Under the pieces are notes generated by a model that saw only the letters and a program-made list of their open reading frames with translations, did not search any database and was not told where the DNA came from. Both the position numbers and the translations under genes were made by a program. Below are positions 1 to 10,600 of a stretch of DNA of 64,000 bases, piece by piece (positions within the stretch are counted from its first letter, which is position 1; every line of letters starts with the position of its first letter). This stretch comes from Allolobophora icterica (taxonomy: Eukaryota > Annelida > Clitellata > Crassiclitellata > Lumbricidae), in contig OY744611.1 in NCBI GenBank assembly GCA_963556255.1, forward strand, positions 3,568,230 through 3,632,229, written 5' to 3'.

Positions 1-765
1 CGTTTTCCCTGATGTAAGGATAAGAATGAATGAAAGGATAGCAAGAATGGCTCTTGAATTCCACCTGGCAGCAATGCCAGGCTAATTCTATGGAATTTTC
101 TTAAACTTAACCAGTGGAAAAAACCTTTTTCTTCAAAGAATCTGAACACCCATGTAATATGGTGTAACAATTTCATGTCATCTAACCAGCCTGCTTTATC
201 GAGGATTTCTTCTGTTCCATTAACAAACTGTGCTTTCAGTTCCTCATACTTGTTCATCAGTTGAGACATAAGGGGATATTCTATGTTTGAAGACCTGGTG
301 TTACCACCAAGTGCCTCGTCCATGACCACCCTGAGAATCCTGTCCAGAACGTGATGGTGGCAACTGATAAATTGTGTGATAAATTGTGGTTTGCTGACAC
401 CCATGCCAGAGAATAAAAGTTTCAAATTGACAACAACTCATTCTTTTTCCCAGTGTTAACACTGGCTGTATCAGCAGTGGTCATCTTCGTTGCATTCCAT
501 AAGTTAATACAACCTATGGAATGCAATCAAGAACTTTTGCAATTCCTGAAGCAATAGTTTCGGCATCCCAATCTTTCAGACGCAGACTTTTACTTCGGTT
601 CTCTCATTCTTCAGTACCACACTCTGATATTCATTTTCCTCAATATGCTTGCCATCAGAATGTAAGGATCACTGTTCCATCTGTAACTTTTCAATAATTA
701 CCTCCTTCAAATTAGCCACGTCTTTGGTAGCCTTTTTGCAATTTTCTTGTGTGACACTGTAGGCC
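1..765 (-). pseudogene. Decayed transposase-like reading frame
   Basis: Reading the minus strand from about 765 down to 1 gives protein-like blocks in successive frames, broken by stops and indels. In order they include SDGKHIEENEYQSVVLKN, DWDAETIASGIAKVLD, DTASVNTGKKNELVV, CHHHVLDRILRVVMDE, NIEYPLMSQLMNKYEELK and, in a shifted frame, RWNSRAILAILSFIL. The D-T-x-x-V-N-T-G block followed by C-H-H-H-V-L-D resembles repeat-encoded proteins found in many invertebrates. I infer a DNA-transposon transposase with an RNase H-like fold, but cannot name the superfamily. The frame is interrupted (TGA near 690, a frameshift near 60), so it is a relic. It runs off the left edge of the window. Confidence 0.5.
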
Positions 766-2019
766 TATTCTGCCACTTAAATTTTTTTTCAAATTAACAA
801 GTTCGGTTTGCCCACAAACCTTTCTACATAGACCAATATTTGGATTCTTCTAGAAAGTGCTGAACAGTTTTAGGAAGTTCCAGATACCTGTAAAAGTTCT
901 AACAGTTCCATAAAGTTTTTATAAACGCTACTATGAGTAGTAACGTTACATATATGGTGAATCAAATTTTTCATTTGGGGTGACCTTTTTTCATAACTGA
1001 GAAGAATTAATCACTTTTTCAGTGTTTCTAAGCAAAAGTTCATCCATTCATGATACAGGAAATCGCTTTTTTGAAAAAAAGTCAAAAAGTTATAACCCTA
1101 GTGTATACATTACAGCTGTCTTAATAATTATCTGTCATGTGCCTTATCTCTGTGCCAAAAATTGCAAACCCTCTATCCCCATGCCGTCTTGTAGGATGAT
1201 ATATTGCGCGTGTGACATCAAAACCCTCTTCTAGTTTCAATTAGCCAAGGAGAAACCCTATCTTTCAATAGCAAACACCTGTCTGGAGCTTTCCGACCCG
1301 AGAGTATAAGGTTTCCAGAATTCATGATTCTCTTGGCACTTTGGCCTGCGGTCGCTTGACTTGCTGTCCCTCGACTCCCTTCCCAAAGGTGAAGGCTGGT
1401 AACATTAGGCTACTGTGTTGTTTCTTCAGTGCATTGAGTCTGGGGTTTCTCATCGGCCTAAGATTTGGCTCTGTTTTGGCAGAGGCACGCATCTTTCATC
1501 TAATCTCTATTAAAATTTATGTGCAAATGATATTTTTTATTGTATTAGCCTAATGACCAAAAAGTTGTGTGAGCATGCGCCTGCCTCGGCGCCACAGAGT
1601 CAAAACTTGTGTGATCACAGGCCACTTCGGCGCCATAGGTTCCCGGGCCTCTGCCATTGTGTCATATTACGATAGAAGAGTGATGAATGTACTGTCACTG
1701 TGAACAAGCGGTTTTACAAAATGCATTTGTCATTGCACTGTGCGCACCAAGCATAACAAAGCTGAATAAACATGGGCCCCAAATGAACCGCTGAACACAT
1801 GAGAGTCATATGCTATGTAATATGTATCAAGCAGGAGCGTACAAGGGCAATGAAGCAGTAATTTCTCCCCCCATTTTTGCCTCCCATTAAAGGGAGAAAT
1901 TCGTTCCCCATACTTTCTAAATGAAGAATATAGAATCCTGCTTCAACGTTAGCCAACTATGGAGTGGACGCCCTGGTATCAAGCAGACCTGAAGCTAAAC
2001 AGTTGACAATTGTAATAAT
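766..2019. other. Intergenic stretch, no gene recognised
   Basis: No convincing coding block or terminal repeat was found. Two short imperfect direct units around 1565-1645 share the words GTGTGA and TCGGCGCCA. The short open frames at 1022-1234 and 1341-1553 show no family motif. Confidence 0.4.
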
Positions 2020-2024
2020 ACAGT

Positions 2025-2154
2025 TGTTACATTTATGTATTTAATGGCCCAACAACATGGCCGTCTTGACTAGAACTCCTGTTACAAGATGCCGATCCCA
2101 ACCGGGATCATTTATAGTTCATAGATACTACATTTATAGTCCATAGATATTACA
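2025..2154 (-). repeat. 3' LTR of the gypsy element
   Basis: This 130-bp repeat begins TGTTAC and ends ATTACA on the plus strand and is identical to 6516-6645. It is preceded by the target duplication ACAGT at 2020-2024. The length is short for a gypsy LTR. Confidence 0.95.
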
Positions 2155-2165
2155 TTGCTTTCCCC
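2155..2165 (-). promoter_or_regulatory. Polypurine tract
   Basis: On the minus strand this reads GGGGAAAGCAA and lies immediately next to the 3' LTR, where plus-strand DNA priming is expected in an LTR retrotransposon. Confidence 0.6.
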
Positions 2166-2199
2166 AAAGTTAAGGGGTTAATGCTCATTGTTCAAATCC

Positions 2200-2313
2200 T
2201 AAAGAATGTCCTCTAAGCCTAAATGTAAACATCTAACAGTAATAATAATATGGACTAAAGAATGTCCTTAAGACATAAATGTTAAACATTTAACTGTAAT
2301 AATAATATGAACT
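2200..2313. repeat. Two-unit direct repeat in the 3' leader-distal region
   Basis: Two units of about 57 bp (2200-2255 and 2256-2313) share TAAAGAATGTCCT and AGTAATAATAATATG-type blocks. They lie between the gag-pol stop and the purine tract of the gypsy element, in the position of its 3' untranslated region. Confidence 0.7.
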
Positions 2314-2364
2314 GAAGTTCGGGGTAGACTGCCCCTCAACTCCAAAATAAATGTCTAACAGGCT

Positions 2365-5300
2365 TTATTTTGGCCTGTATGTACCAACAAAATCCTCAAG
2401 ATACTTTGGGGGCCTCCTTAGCCTCTCAGAACGTCGCTCAGGAACTGCAGGTGCCTCTTCCAATAGCTGAGGCTGATTGTCCTGAGAAGTGTACTCTGGT
2501 AGCTCCCCAAGCCTCTCAGGATGATGTTCGTGTACCTCAGGTGCTGTTTCTGACGGTTGATTGATCTGAGAAGAGGACTCTGGTGGGTTGTTCTGCGACA
2601 TTCTCTGAGCGTTCTGTAACATTCTTTCTGGTGTTGAAGTTTCAGTCCTTCCTGTTGCCTCATTCTCTCGACCACTGTCCAGAATGCCTGTATCCTTGTC
2701 CATCCCATCAGAAACATCCAATGTCTCTCGCCAACTTTTGCGGATGTGATCAACATGCCTTCTAATGATGGATCCTGTCTCTGACTGTACTTTACAAGAA
2801 ACTGGCCCAGTAAGCTCAACAATTTCACCTGGTGTCCACTTTTGCCCTGAATCCACATGTGCACTAAAATTCCGAGCATATACTTTATCTCCCACTTTAA
2901 AATCTCTTTGACGACAATGCTGATCATGGTTGGATTTCTGTTTGGCCTGCTTCTGCTGCACTCTGGAAGAAATGTTGGGTCTTAACCCATCGAATCTGGT
3001 TCTAAGTGTTCGATTCATCAGTAATTCAGCTGGAGAGATGCCTGTAACTGTGTGTGGAGTTATGCGATAGGTGAAGAGGAATCGAGATACCCTGTGCTGT
3101 AGAAAACAGGTGCTTTTCTCCGATTTCTTCATAGCTTCTTTGAATGACTGAACCACTCGCTCCGCTTGCCCATTGGAAGAGGGGTGAAACGGTGCCACCA
3201 ATATCTGTTGAATGGCATTGCGGCTGAGAAATGTACGGAACTCATCACTGGTGAAGCACGGTCCATTGTCTGACACCACCTGTTCAGGCAAGCCATGAGT
3301 GGCAAACGTTTGCACCAGACTCTCAATGGTCGCCTTAGAGGTTGACGTTGACTGAATGTGTATCTCAATCCATTTGCTATAAGCATCAACTAGAATGAGG
3401 AACATTTTCCCATAAAAGGGTCCAGCATAGTCCAAATGCACTCGCTGCCAAGGTCTTGAAGGATAATCCCATGGATGCAGTGGAGCCTTTTCCGGAGCGT
3501 GCCGGTGCATCTGACATGCTTGGCACTGTCTGACCAGTCTCTCAATCTCTGTGTCCAGGCCAGGCCACCAAACATAGTTCCGAGCCAAGGCCTTCATGCG
3601 ACACACACCTGGATGCATTTCATGCAATTCTGCAAGAATGACTGCCTGGCTCTTGGGTGGCACAATCACTCGACAACCTCTCAGTAAACATCCATCTTGG
3701 AGACTGAGTTCTGCCCTGACTGAAAAAAATGGACGCAAATTCTCAGATGGACACCGATCTGGCCAACCTCTACGGCAGTAATGCAACACTTGGCTATAAA
3801 CCGGATCCTTTAGTGTTTGCTTTTTGATGGTGGCTGCATCCACTGATTGATTTACTATATCCAGTGATTGGATAACCTCACCCGGAATGTCACTATTGGA
3901 AACTGTCACTTCCAATGGTAAACGGCTCAGGCAATCTGCATTTCCATTGTGGCGGCCTTCTTTGTATTTCAGTTTATAATCATACCCTGATAACGTCAAT
4001 ATCCAACGAATTAATCTCGGGGAAGCCATTTGTGGCACAGCTTTGTCATCGCCAAACAACCCCAACAGTGGTTTGTGGTCCGTGGTCAGGATAAATTTCC
4101 GACCATAAACAAACTGATGGAATTTCTTTACCCCAAACAGCAAAGCCAGTCCTTCTTTATCGAGCTGAGAGTAATTCCGTTCAGCAGAATTCAACGTCCT
4201 GGAAGCAAAAGCTATAGGCTTTTCTGAGCCATCCTCCATGATATGTGACAGTACTGCGCCCACGCCATATGGGGATGAGTCGCAGGCCACAATTAACTCT
4301 TTTTGCTCATCATAATGAGTAAGGAGTCTGGAATTGGTCAGCAACTTCTTTGCTTCATCAAAAGCTGTCTGAGTTTCTGCATTCCACTGCCACTGTACAT
4401 GTTTACGAAGAAGCTTGTGCATGGGCTCAAGTGTTGTAGCCAAATGTGGTAGGTCTGCATTATAAAAATTCAGCATACCCAAAAATGCACGCAACTCAGT
4501 GGAGTTCTGAGGAGCTCTGGCTTCAATGATAGCCTGCACATTGGATGGTGATGGTCGAGTACCTTCAGCACTGACCACACGGCCGCAGTATACCACCTCT
4601 GGAGCAAAAAACAAACACTTTGAACGCTTGAGACGTAAACCTGCCTCTGACAAACGACGTAACACCTCCCGTAGATTTCTAAGATGCTCAGCATCCGATG
4701 CTCCAGACAACAAAATGTCATCCATGCGCACAATAACAAAAGGCATATCCCTCAAGAGGTTTTCAAGGGCTCTCTGAAAGATTCCTGGAGCTGATTTAAC
4801 GCCAAATGGTAAACGACAATACTCAAATAGGCCCTTGTGTGTGTTAATGGTAAGATACTTCCTTGCCTCCTCCTCCAAAAGCAGCTGCTGATAAGCCTGA
4901 CTCAAATCCAACTTGCTGAAGGTTTTCCCACCACATAGTGCAGTAAGCAAATCTTCTGTCTTTGGTATTGGATAACAATCCAGCTTTGACACCTTGTTGA
5001 CTGTTGTTTTATAATCCCCACAGATTCGTATTGTTCCATCGGCTTTTACAACAGGTACTATCGGTGCAGCCCAGTCTGAATGTGTTACAGGACGAATCGT
5101 GCCTTCATGCACCAAACGATCCAGTTCTGTTTCAACCCTTTTCTTCAGGGCATATGGCAATGGTCGGGCTTTACAGAAGATTGGCCGTGCATTGGGATCA
5201 ACAAATATCTTTGCTTTAAAATCCTTCATTGTCCCCAATTCTTCCTTGAACACCTCTGAGAATTCTGATAACACTTGGTCGACCTTTGTATGATCCACTT

Positions 5301-6480
5301 GGTGGATGCAAAAAATTTCTTCCCAGTTTAATTTAAGTACTTTGAGCCAATTACGACCCATCAAGCATGGATTCTCACCAGATACTACTAATGCTGGTAG
5401 CTCTACAACTTGGAAATCATATGTAACTTCCACTAGAATGGTTCCCATTACTGGGATTAACTCTCCAGTATATGTCTTCAGCTTTGCTGTAGTTGGTTGC
5501 AACTGATTTGGTCGATGCTTACATATTCGTTCATAAGTAGACTGATTTATGACCGTCACAGCAGCCCCAGTATCAACCTCCAAAGAAGTTTTCACTCCAT
5601 TTAATTTGACTTCGACTGTATATGGTCGGCCTTTCCTCTCTGTAACACTCCTTAGGTGGTACACATATTCTTCCTCACCCCCGACTTCTTCAGCCTCGTG
5701 CTCCAATTTGTGAGTGTCTTTAAGGTTAACAGTATGATTTGATTTAGACTGCCTTGCCATGGAATTGACCTTATTTCGTGAACGGCAAACTTTAATCGTA
5801 TGGCCTCTTTTGGAACACCCAAAACACAATTCATCTTTAAATCTGCATCTTTTTGGATCATGGTTGCCTGTACACCGGTAACATACTAGTCTCATTTGTG
5901 TATCACTGTTTTTAGTCTGAACCTGATTTACGGATTGGGCGAATGTTGTAGGGACACCCTCCCTCAGTTCCAGAGCATCCTTTGCAGCTGTTTCCATCGC
6001 TACAGCAATGGCCATTGCCCTATCCACAGTCAAACCATCTTCAGACAAGAGTTTTCGCTGAATGTGGGCGTTAGAAAGTCCACCTACTAACTTGTCTCTC
6101 AAAGCATCAGGCAAAAAAGCTCCAAAGTCACAATGCTGTGAGAGTTTCCTCAGTTCTGCCATATACTGTAGAATTGACTCACCTTCCCGCTGAGACCTTT
6201 TGTAGAACCGAAACCGTTCTGCGATGACCAGTGGCTTCGGAGTGAAATGGGCTTCCAGCAATTCAGTTAACTCTGTAAAGGTTTTGGTTGACGGATTAGC
6301 AGGCGCAGTGAGACCTTTCAGCAGCGCGTAACAACGGGAACCTATGAGACTGAGCAGGGCTGGCACGTGCTTCTCGGTAGGTATATCGTTCGCAGTAAAG
6401 AACATCAATAACCGATCGTGATACGATCCCCAATCGTCCCCGTCTTCGAAGGGATCCACTCTTCCGATTGTAGCCGCCAT
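2365..6480 (-). CDS. Gag-Pol polyprotein, Ty3/gypsy type
   Basis: One uninterrupted 1,371-residue frame encodes all retrotransposition functions. Gag occupies about residues 1-235 and ends in two zinc knuckles (C200-C203-H207-C212 and C219-C222-H227-C232). The aspartic protease motif DTGA is at 303-306. Reverse transcriptase follows (KLDLSQAY with D525; catalytic RMDD with D587/D588, where Tyr or Phe is usual before x-D-D). RNase H starts near 725 (D733). Integrase has the HHCC zinc domain (H953, H956, C986, C989) and the D1017-D1071-E1107 triad. The order gag-PR-RT-RH-IN is the standard Ty3/gypsy order. The tail (about 1270-1371) is rich in Glu, Gln and Pro and is unassigned. The ATG at 6480 is about 35 nt downstream of the 5' LTR, a sensible start. 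Confidence 0.95.
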   Translation of the reverse strand: MAATIGRVDPFEDGDDWGSYHDRLLMFFTANDIPTEKHVPALLSLIGSRCYALLKGLTAPANPSTKTFTELTELLEAHFTPKPLVIAERFRFYKRSQREGESILQYMAELRKLSQHCDFGAFLPDALRDKLVGGLSNAHIQRKLLSEDGLTVDRAMAIAVAMETAAKDALELREGVPTTFAQSVNQVQTKNSDTQMRLVCYRCTGNHDPKRCRFKDELCFGCSKRGHTIKVCRSRNKVNSMARQSKSNHTVNLKDTHKLEHEAEEVGGEEEYVYHLRSVTERKGRPYTVEVKLNGVKTSLEVDTGAAVTVINQSTYERICKHRPNQLQPTTAKLKTYTGELIPVMGTILVEVTYDFQVVELPALVVSGENPCLMGRNWLKVLKLNWEEIFCIHQVDHTKVDQVLSEFSEVFKEELGTMKDFKAKIFVDPNARPIFCKARPLPYALKKRVETELDRLVHEGTIRPVTHSDWAAPIVPVVKADGTIRICGDYKTTVNKVSKLDCYPIPKTEDLLTALCGGKTFSKLDLSQAYQQLLLEEEARKYLTINTHKGLFEYCRLPFGVKSAPGIFQRALENLLRDMPFVIVRMDDILLSGASDAEHLRNLREVLRRLSEAGLRLKRSKCLFFAPEVVYCGRVVSAEGTRPSPSNVQAIIEARAPQNSTELRAFLGMLNFYNADLPHLATTLEPMHKLLRKHVQWQWNAETQTAFDEAKKLLTNSRLLTHYDEQKELIVACDSSPYGVGAVLSHIMEDGSEKPIAFASRTLNSAERNYSQLDKEGLALLFGVKKFHQFVYGRKFILTTDHKPLLGLFGDDKAVPQMASPRLIRWILTLSGYDYKLKYKEGRHNGNADCLSRLPLEVTVSNSDIPGEVIQSLDIVNQSVDAATIKKQTLKDPVYSQVLHYCRRGWPDRCPSENLRPFFSVRAELSLQDGCLLRGCRVIVPPKSQAVILAELHEMHPGVCRMKALARNYVWWPGLDTEIERLVRQCQACQMHRHAPEKAPLHPWDYPSRPWQRVHLDYAGPFYGKMFLILVDAYSKWIEIHIQSTSTSKATIESLVQTFATHGLPEQVVSDNGPCFTSDEFRTFLSRNAIQQILVAPFHPSSNGQAERVVQSFKEAMKKSEKSTCFLQHRVSRFLFTYRITPHTVTGISPAELLMNRTLRTRFDGLRPNISSRVQQKQAKQKSNHDQHCRQRDFKVGDKVYARNFSAHVDSGQKWTPGEIVELTGPVSCKVQSETGSIIRRHVDHIRKSWRETLDVSDGMDKDTGILDSGRENEATGRTETSTPERMLQNAQRMSQNNPPESSSQINQPSETAPEVHEHHPERLGELPEYTSQDNQPQLLEEAPAVPERRSERLRRPPKYLEDFVGTYRPK

Positions 6481-6497
6481 TATTTGTGAGTTCGAGT

Positions 6498-6515
6498 TTA
6501 AATCTTCGTCGCCAA
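6498..6515 (-). promoter_or_regulatory. tRNA primer binding site
   Basis: Reading inward from the 5' LTR the minus strand is TTGGCGACGAAGATTTAA. The TGG start, one base inside the LTR, matches the CCA end of a tRNA. The particular tRNA was not identified. Confidence 0.6.
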
Positions 6516-6645
6516 TGTTACATTTATGTATTTAATGGCCCAACAACATGGCCGTCTTGACTAGAACTCCTGTTACAAGATGCCGATCCCAACCGGGATC
6601 ATTTATAGTTCATAGATACTACATTTATAGTCCATAGATATTACA
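6516..6645 (-). repeat. 5' LTR of the gypsy element
   Basis: This 130-bp repeat is identical to 2025-2154 and is followed by the target duplication ACAGT at 6646-6650. It should carry the element's promoter. Confidence 0.95.
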
Positions 6646-6650
6646 ACAGT

Positions 6651-7120
6651 AATCATAAGTTTACTTAAACTCTCCTCATCCAAATCGAACTTTAGCTGTT
6701 ACACAGTTATACTAACAAACTGGCGCATCGAAGACTGCGACTAGTCGACTACGCTATTGCAGCTATAAGCGTCGAGTTCCATCAGTTCCACAGTAAGTAA
6801 GTAAACTGACAACCGAACTCCATTATAAAGTGTAAGGATATTCCGTGATTTAAACTGTGTGGGTAAGTGACTTCATTGTCTGTCACTGCTCACTGAGTAC
6901 CTCTGTCATTATCATTCATCAGTCATCACCAGGCCTATACCTTAATGACGCACAGTGAAGACTCTTGGTCTTATCCCCTAGCCCATGATAAGCTCCGTCC
7001 TTCGTTCTGGTTCTTCACATATTCCGCTCAAAACACCATCGAGTCGTGCGATTCTCTGCAATAACAACTCTAGAAAGCGCGATAGTAATAAGACAGTCAA
7101 TTTAAAGTGAAGATCGTTTT
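6651..7120. promoter_or_regulatory. Upstream region of the kinase-CARD gene
   Basis: This is the non-coding stretch between the gypsy element and the first coding exon. A TATAAA word occurs near 6823. No other promoter element can be supported. Any upstream untranslated exon could lie here or beyond the retrotransposon. Confidence 0.3.
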
Positions 7121-7616
7121 ATGAATTTTAGTCGTTTTATGAATTTTAGTGAAAATCAAGTAAACCAGGTACAAAATTCGTCAATAGCTGTGCAAATGTC
7201 TTACGAGGACAATGACTGCAGGACGTTGGTTTCGGACAAATTATTAATAGGCAAAGGAGCATTCGGTGAAGTTTACGGTCCTTGCGACTGGGATGGAAAG
7301 AAATGCGCCATCAAGAAGCGATGGATTACCACGGAGGATACTAAGGAAGATACTGAAAAACAATTTTCTGCTTATCGTAAATGGATGTCTCTGCATCACA
7401 AACATCTTATAGTAGTTTATGACATAAGTTTAGAGCCTCCTGCTGTTTATATATTGATGGAATACGCCAGTGGAGGATCGTTAAGACAGGTTCTGTCTGC
7501 GTGCAAATCTGATCTTCCGTTGGAAATACTGAAGGACTGGGGCATTCAAATTGCCAAAGGAATGGCATATCTCCATAAAAATGACATTGTTCACAGAGAT
7601 CTCAAGTCGTCGGACA
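7121..7616 (+). CDS. Kinase gene exon 1: N-lobe through catalytic loop
   Basis: The exon codes residues 1-165 plus one base and ends GACA|GTGAGT (phase 1). The open frame continues a little past the donor, but that tail is intronic. Two ATGs 18 nt apart sit in a short direct duplication (ATGAATTTTAGT twice), so the start could be residue 1 or 7. Confidence 0.85.
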
Positions 7617-10600
7617 GTGAGTACTATGCGTATGCGAGACCTTTTCCTTTTTCAATATAAGTAATATGAATAATTGATGCGTAGCAGGCGTATCTCATTA
7701 TCGTAATCCCGATCGTAAACTCCAAATTTCTAAAGCGCTACTCAAAGCTAAGTACAGGGCAACAGCTTATTTACGATCACTGCATCGTATAAGAGATTGT
7801 TTTGACATATGAACTTAAATGAAAATTTCAAGATTGATTACAATTTTCTTTGTAATAGGTTTAAGCCATACTTACTTGCAAAGTATTAGAACTGTCTGTG
7901 CTTTGAAAACTGATGCCAATCTCAGATTCGCAGGAAGGGCTTCGAAACTATGACTCTCCAACTGTCCTAGGCCTATATTGGACCAGGTGCAAAACCATTG
8001 TCATAAATTATACATTTTAATATGCTATTGGACTTTTCTTGAATTGGATTGTTTTGGCCGATATTTAAGTTTCTGGCCTTCTCTTGGCTCTCATGCCAGA
8101 GCTTCTAGAACCGTTATTGATGCAAGTAGTTGCTAAAGACTGCCAATGTGAACTTTTACTGCTAGTAACTGTGGTCTTTTCCGATGATGTCCAGTATTCA
8201 CCGGTTAGCTGTAAGCACTTATAAGCCAGGAAATTATGGATATAGGACAATTTTGGCAGAGTGTCTGCGTATATGAGGGATGTCCTCCACTGGCTCCCCT
8301 ACCCACAGCGCATCACTTACCGAATCTCTGCCTTGGTCCGGCGGTGCTTTGAAGGTTTGGCCCCTCCATACCTGCGGGAGCTCTGCTGTCCCACCTCATG
8401 CTCGCAGCGCCGTTCCTCTCTCCGCTCAGCTGCGCAGGCTGAACTTGTTGTTCCCCGCGTGCGGACAACCATACGGCAGCGCCGTGCCTTCTCTGTGGCT
8501 GCCCCCATGACCTGGAATGGGCTTCCTACCAAGCTCCGTCAATTACCGATTGGTCATTTCACCCTGTTTCTTACTGTCCTCAAAACTGCGTTATTTGACC
8601 GTGGTTGGGCTGGGAGTGCTCCTGAGTAGGCAATCTTGAAGGGGCGCTATATAAAACTACTTTAATAATTATGACATTCAGTAGACATCATAGCATTACA
8701 TTTGGTAAGAATTGATTGTCTTTATTAACTGAAACAAATATAAAGTGCAGAGGATAGCTGATCAAATATTTGAACCGGAAACAATTTATTTTAGTCCTAA
8801 TAATGGAATCGGATGCATCGTCCAATCTCTACAATAAGACGCTGAAGATAATAGACTTTGATCAGATACGAGAACACAAAGGTACAAAAACTATGTCAAT
8901 GGCTGGAACATGCGCCTGGATGGCTCCTGAAGTTCTTACTGAAGGGAGATTCTCAAAAGCCAGTGATGTTTGGAGGCGAGTCGTTCTCTTTGCTTTGCAT
9001 TCAAAGTTTAAGCAATTTGTGAGCTAATGCATCTCTTGCATTGTACTTTCTATCAATCGCGATTTAGTGTCATGCATCTATTCTTGTGCTAATCCATCAC
9101 TGTATGTCATATTCTGCTCAGGATATCAGCTGCATCCTTAGGATCTTTTGGCAAATATTAATTGAAAAAGAAAAGAAATTTCGGACAGACTAAATTAAAG
9201 CACACGTTTAAGCTAATTTAGAAATATCAAAGAGTCTCTTAAAGCCACGAAGAGTCAAATATGTCAGGTGAATATCGAATTTTGGTCATTTGTGTGCCTC
9301 AATGGTGCGAATGTATAGCCAAATTTATAAGGTGTTTATCTCTTTCATGATATCACACGTGTATGCTACATAGATGGTTAGATAGATAATGATATTGTTA
9401 AGCAGTACTCTGATTTTTATAATTTATCGTTTCTTTTGTTTCTTTTCATGACTAAATTCAACCAAGAAACGCTGCCCATGTTAGTCAGACAATGTTATGT
9501 TGATTTGATATTCATGTTGCTCTCCTTAACAGCTACGGCGTGGTTCTGTGGGTGATCTTAACAAGAAATGTTCCCTATAGAGGCGTTGCCGATCAAGTAA
9601 TAATTGCTAAAGCCCAGAAAGGAGAGTTGGAATTGGAAATTCCAGACAAATGTCCAGCCATGATCAAATCTACTCTGAAAAGTACGTCGTTTCGTTCCTT
9701 TACTTGAACGTTTATGTAGCTCTATGCTAGGAATCTAAGCTGCTTTTAAAACGTGAATGTTGAAGATTTTGGTCCAAACACTAAAAGGTTAGCTAACACA
9801 GAACAGCTACATTAACGTCACGAATTTAAAGAGTAGAACAAACAGAGAACATGGGGAGTAATGATGATCCTGAGCTATAAGCACTTTTGCACCCAGTGTG
9901 GCTATAGTGCTATAGCAAATTAGCACTAGTTTTTATAAATATTTCTTGCTTTACTAGGGGCTAATGTATTACATAGGCGATTATAATTAGAACGAACTTT
10001 TAAGTATTGGTTAATACCTTATGGAATAATTCCAGGTTGCTAATTTGAAATATTTTCTTGCGCGATACACAGGAATTACAGCAGTCTGGCTGCCTAGAAA
10101 CCAGTGAAACGCACTATTAATAGCTCAAATGTCAAACAGTTTCAAGAAAGCCTCGATAAAATTGATTAGACCCTACACCCCAGTATTAACCCAGTGCAAG
10201 GAGTCCGACTCTAATTATAAAGCCTAATAGTCATTTCTCACAATACATAAAGAAGCATATAATCTCGCATTTCCCCTTCATAAGATATCCAATAAGCTTT
10301 ATTTTCCTAGATGCCCAATTGCCCATGGATAACTCACGGACTACCAGCTTCCTGCAATAAAAAGAACAAATTATATAAGAAATATGTTAAAGCGCCTAGT
10401 GAGGATAACAAAAACGAATTTGTTGCGTATAGAAATAAAATCAAGATGATCAAGAATAAAATATAACAGGATTATTATGCAGCTGAATTTGCTAAATACA
10501 ATAATGATTTTTTTTAAACCTGGCAACTTATAAAATCATTAATGAGAAGGGCAGGACAGCCTCGTCGAAGAAATTGAAATTTGTAATAAAAATATAGCTG

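Larger units (their letters stand above)
2025..6645 (-). mobile_element. Complete Ty3/gypsy LTR retrotransposon
   Basis: The element is 4,621 bp on the minus strand. Its two 130-bp LTRs (2025-2154 and 6516-6645) are identical by eye, start TGTTAC and end TTACA. It is flanked by the 5-bp duplication ACAGT at 2020-2024 and 6646-6650. A single intact gag-pol frame (2365-6480) fills the interior; there is no envelope gene. A primer binding site abuts the 5' LTR and a purine tract abuts the 3' LTR. Identical LTRs plus an intact frame indicate recent insertion and possible competence. It sits about 475 bp upstream of the first coding exon of the kinase-CARD gene, in the opposite orientation. Confidence 0.95.

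Noticed and set aside
7617..7660. Extension of the kinase frame past exon 1
   Set aside because: It runs past a consensus donor (GACA|GTGAGT), and the kinase motif continues exactly in exon 2.
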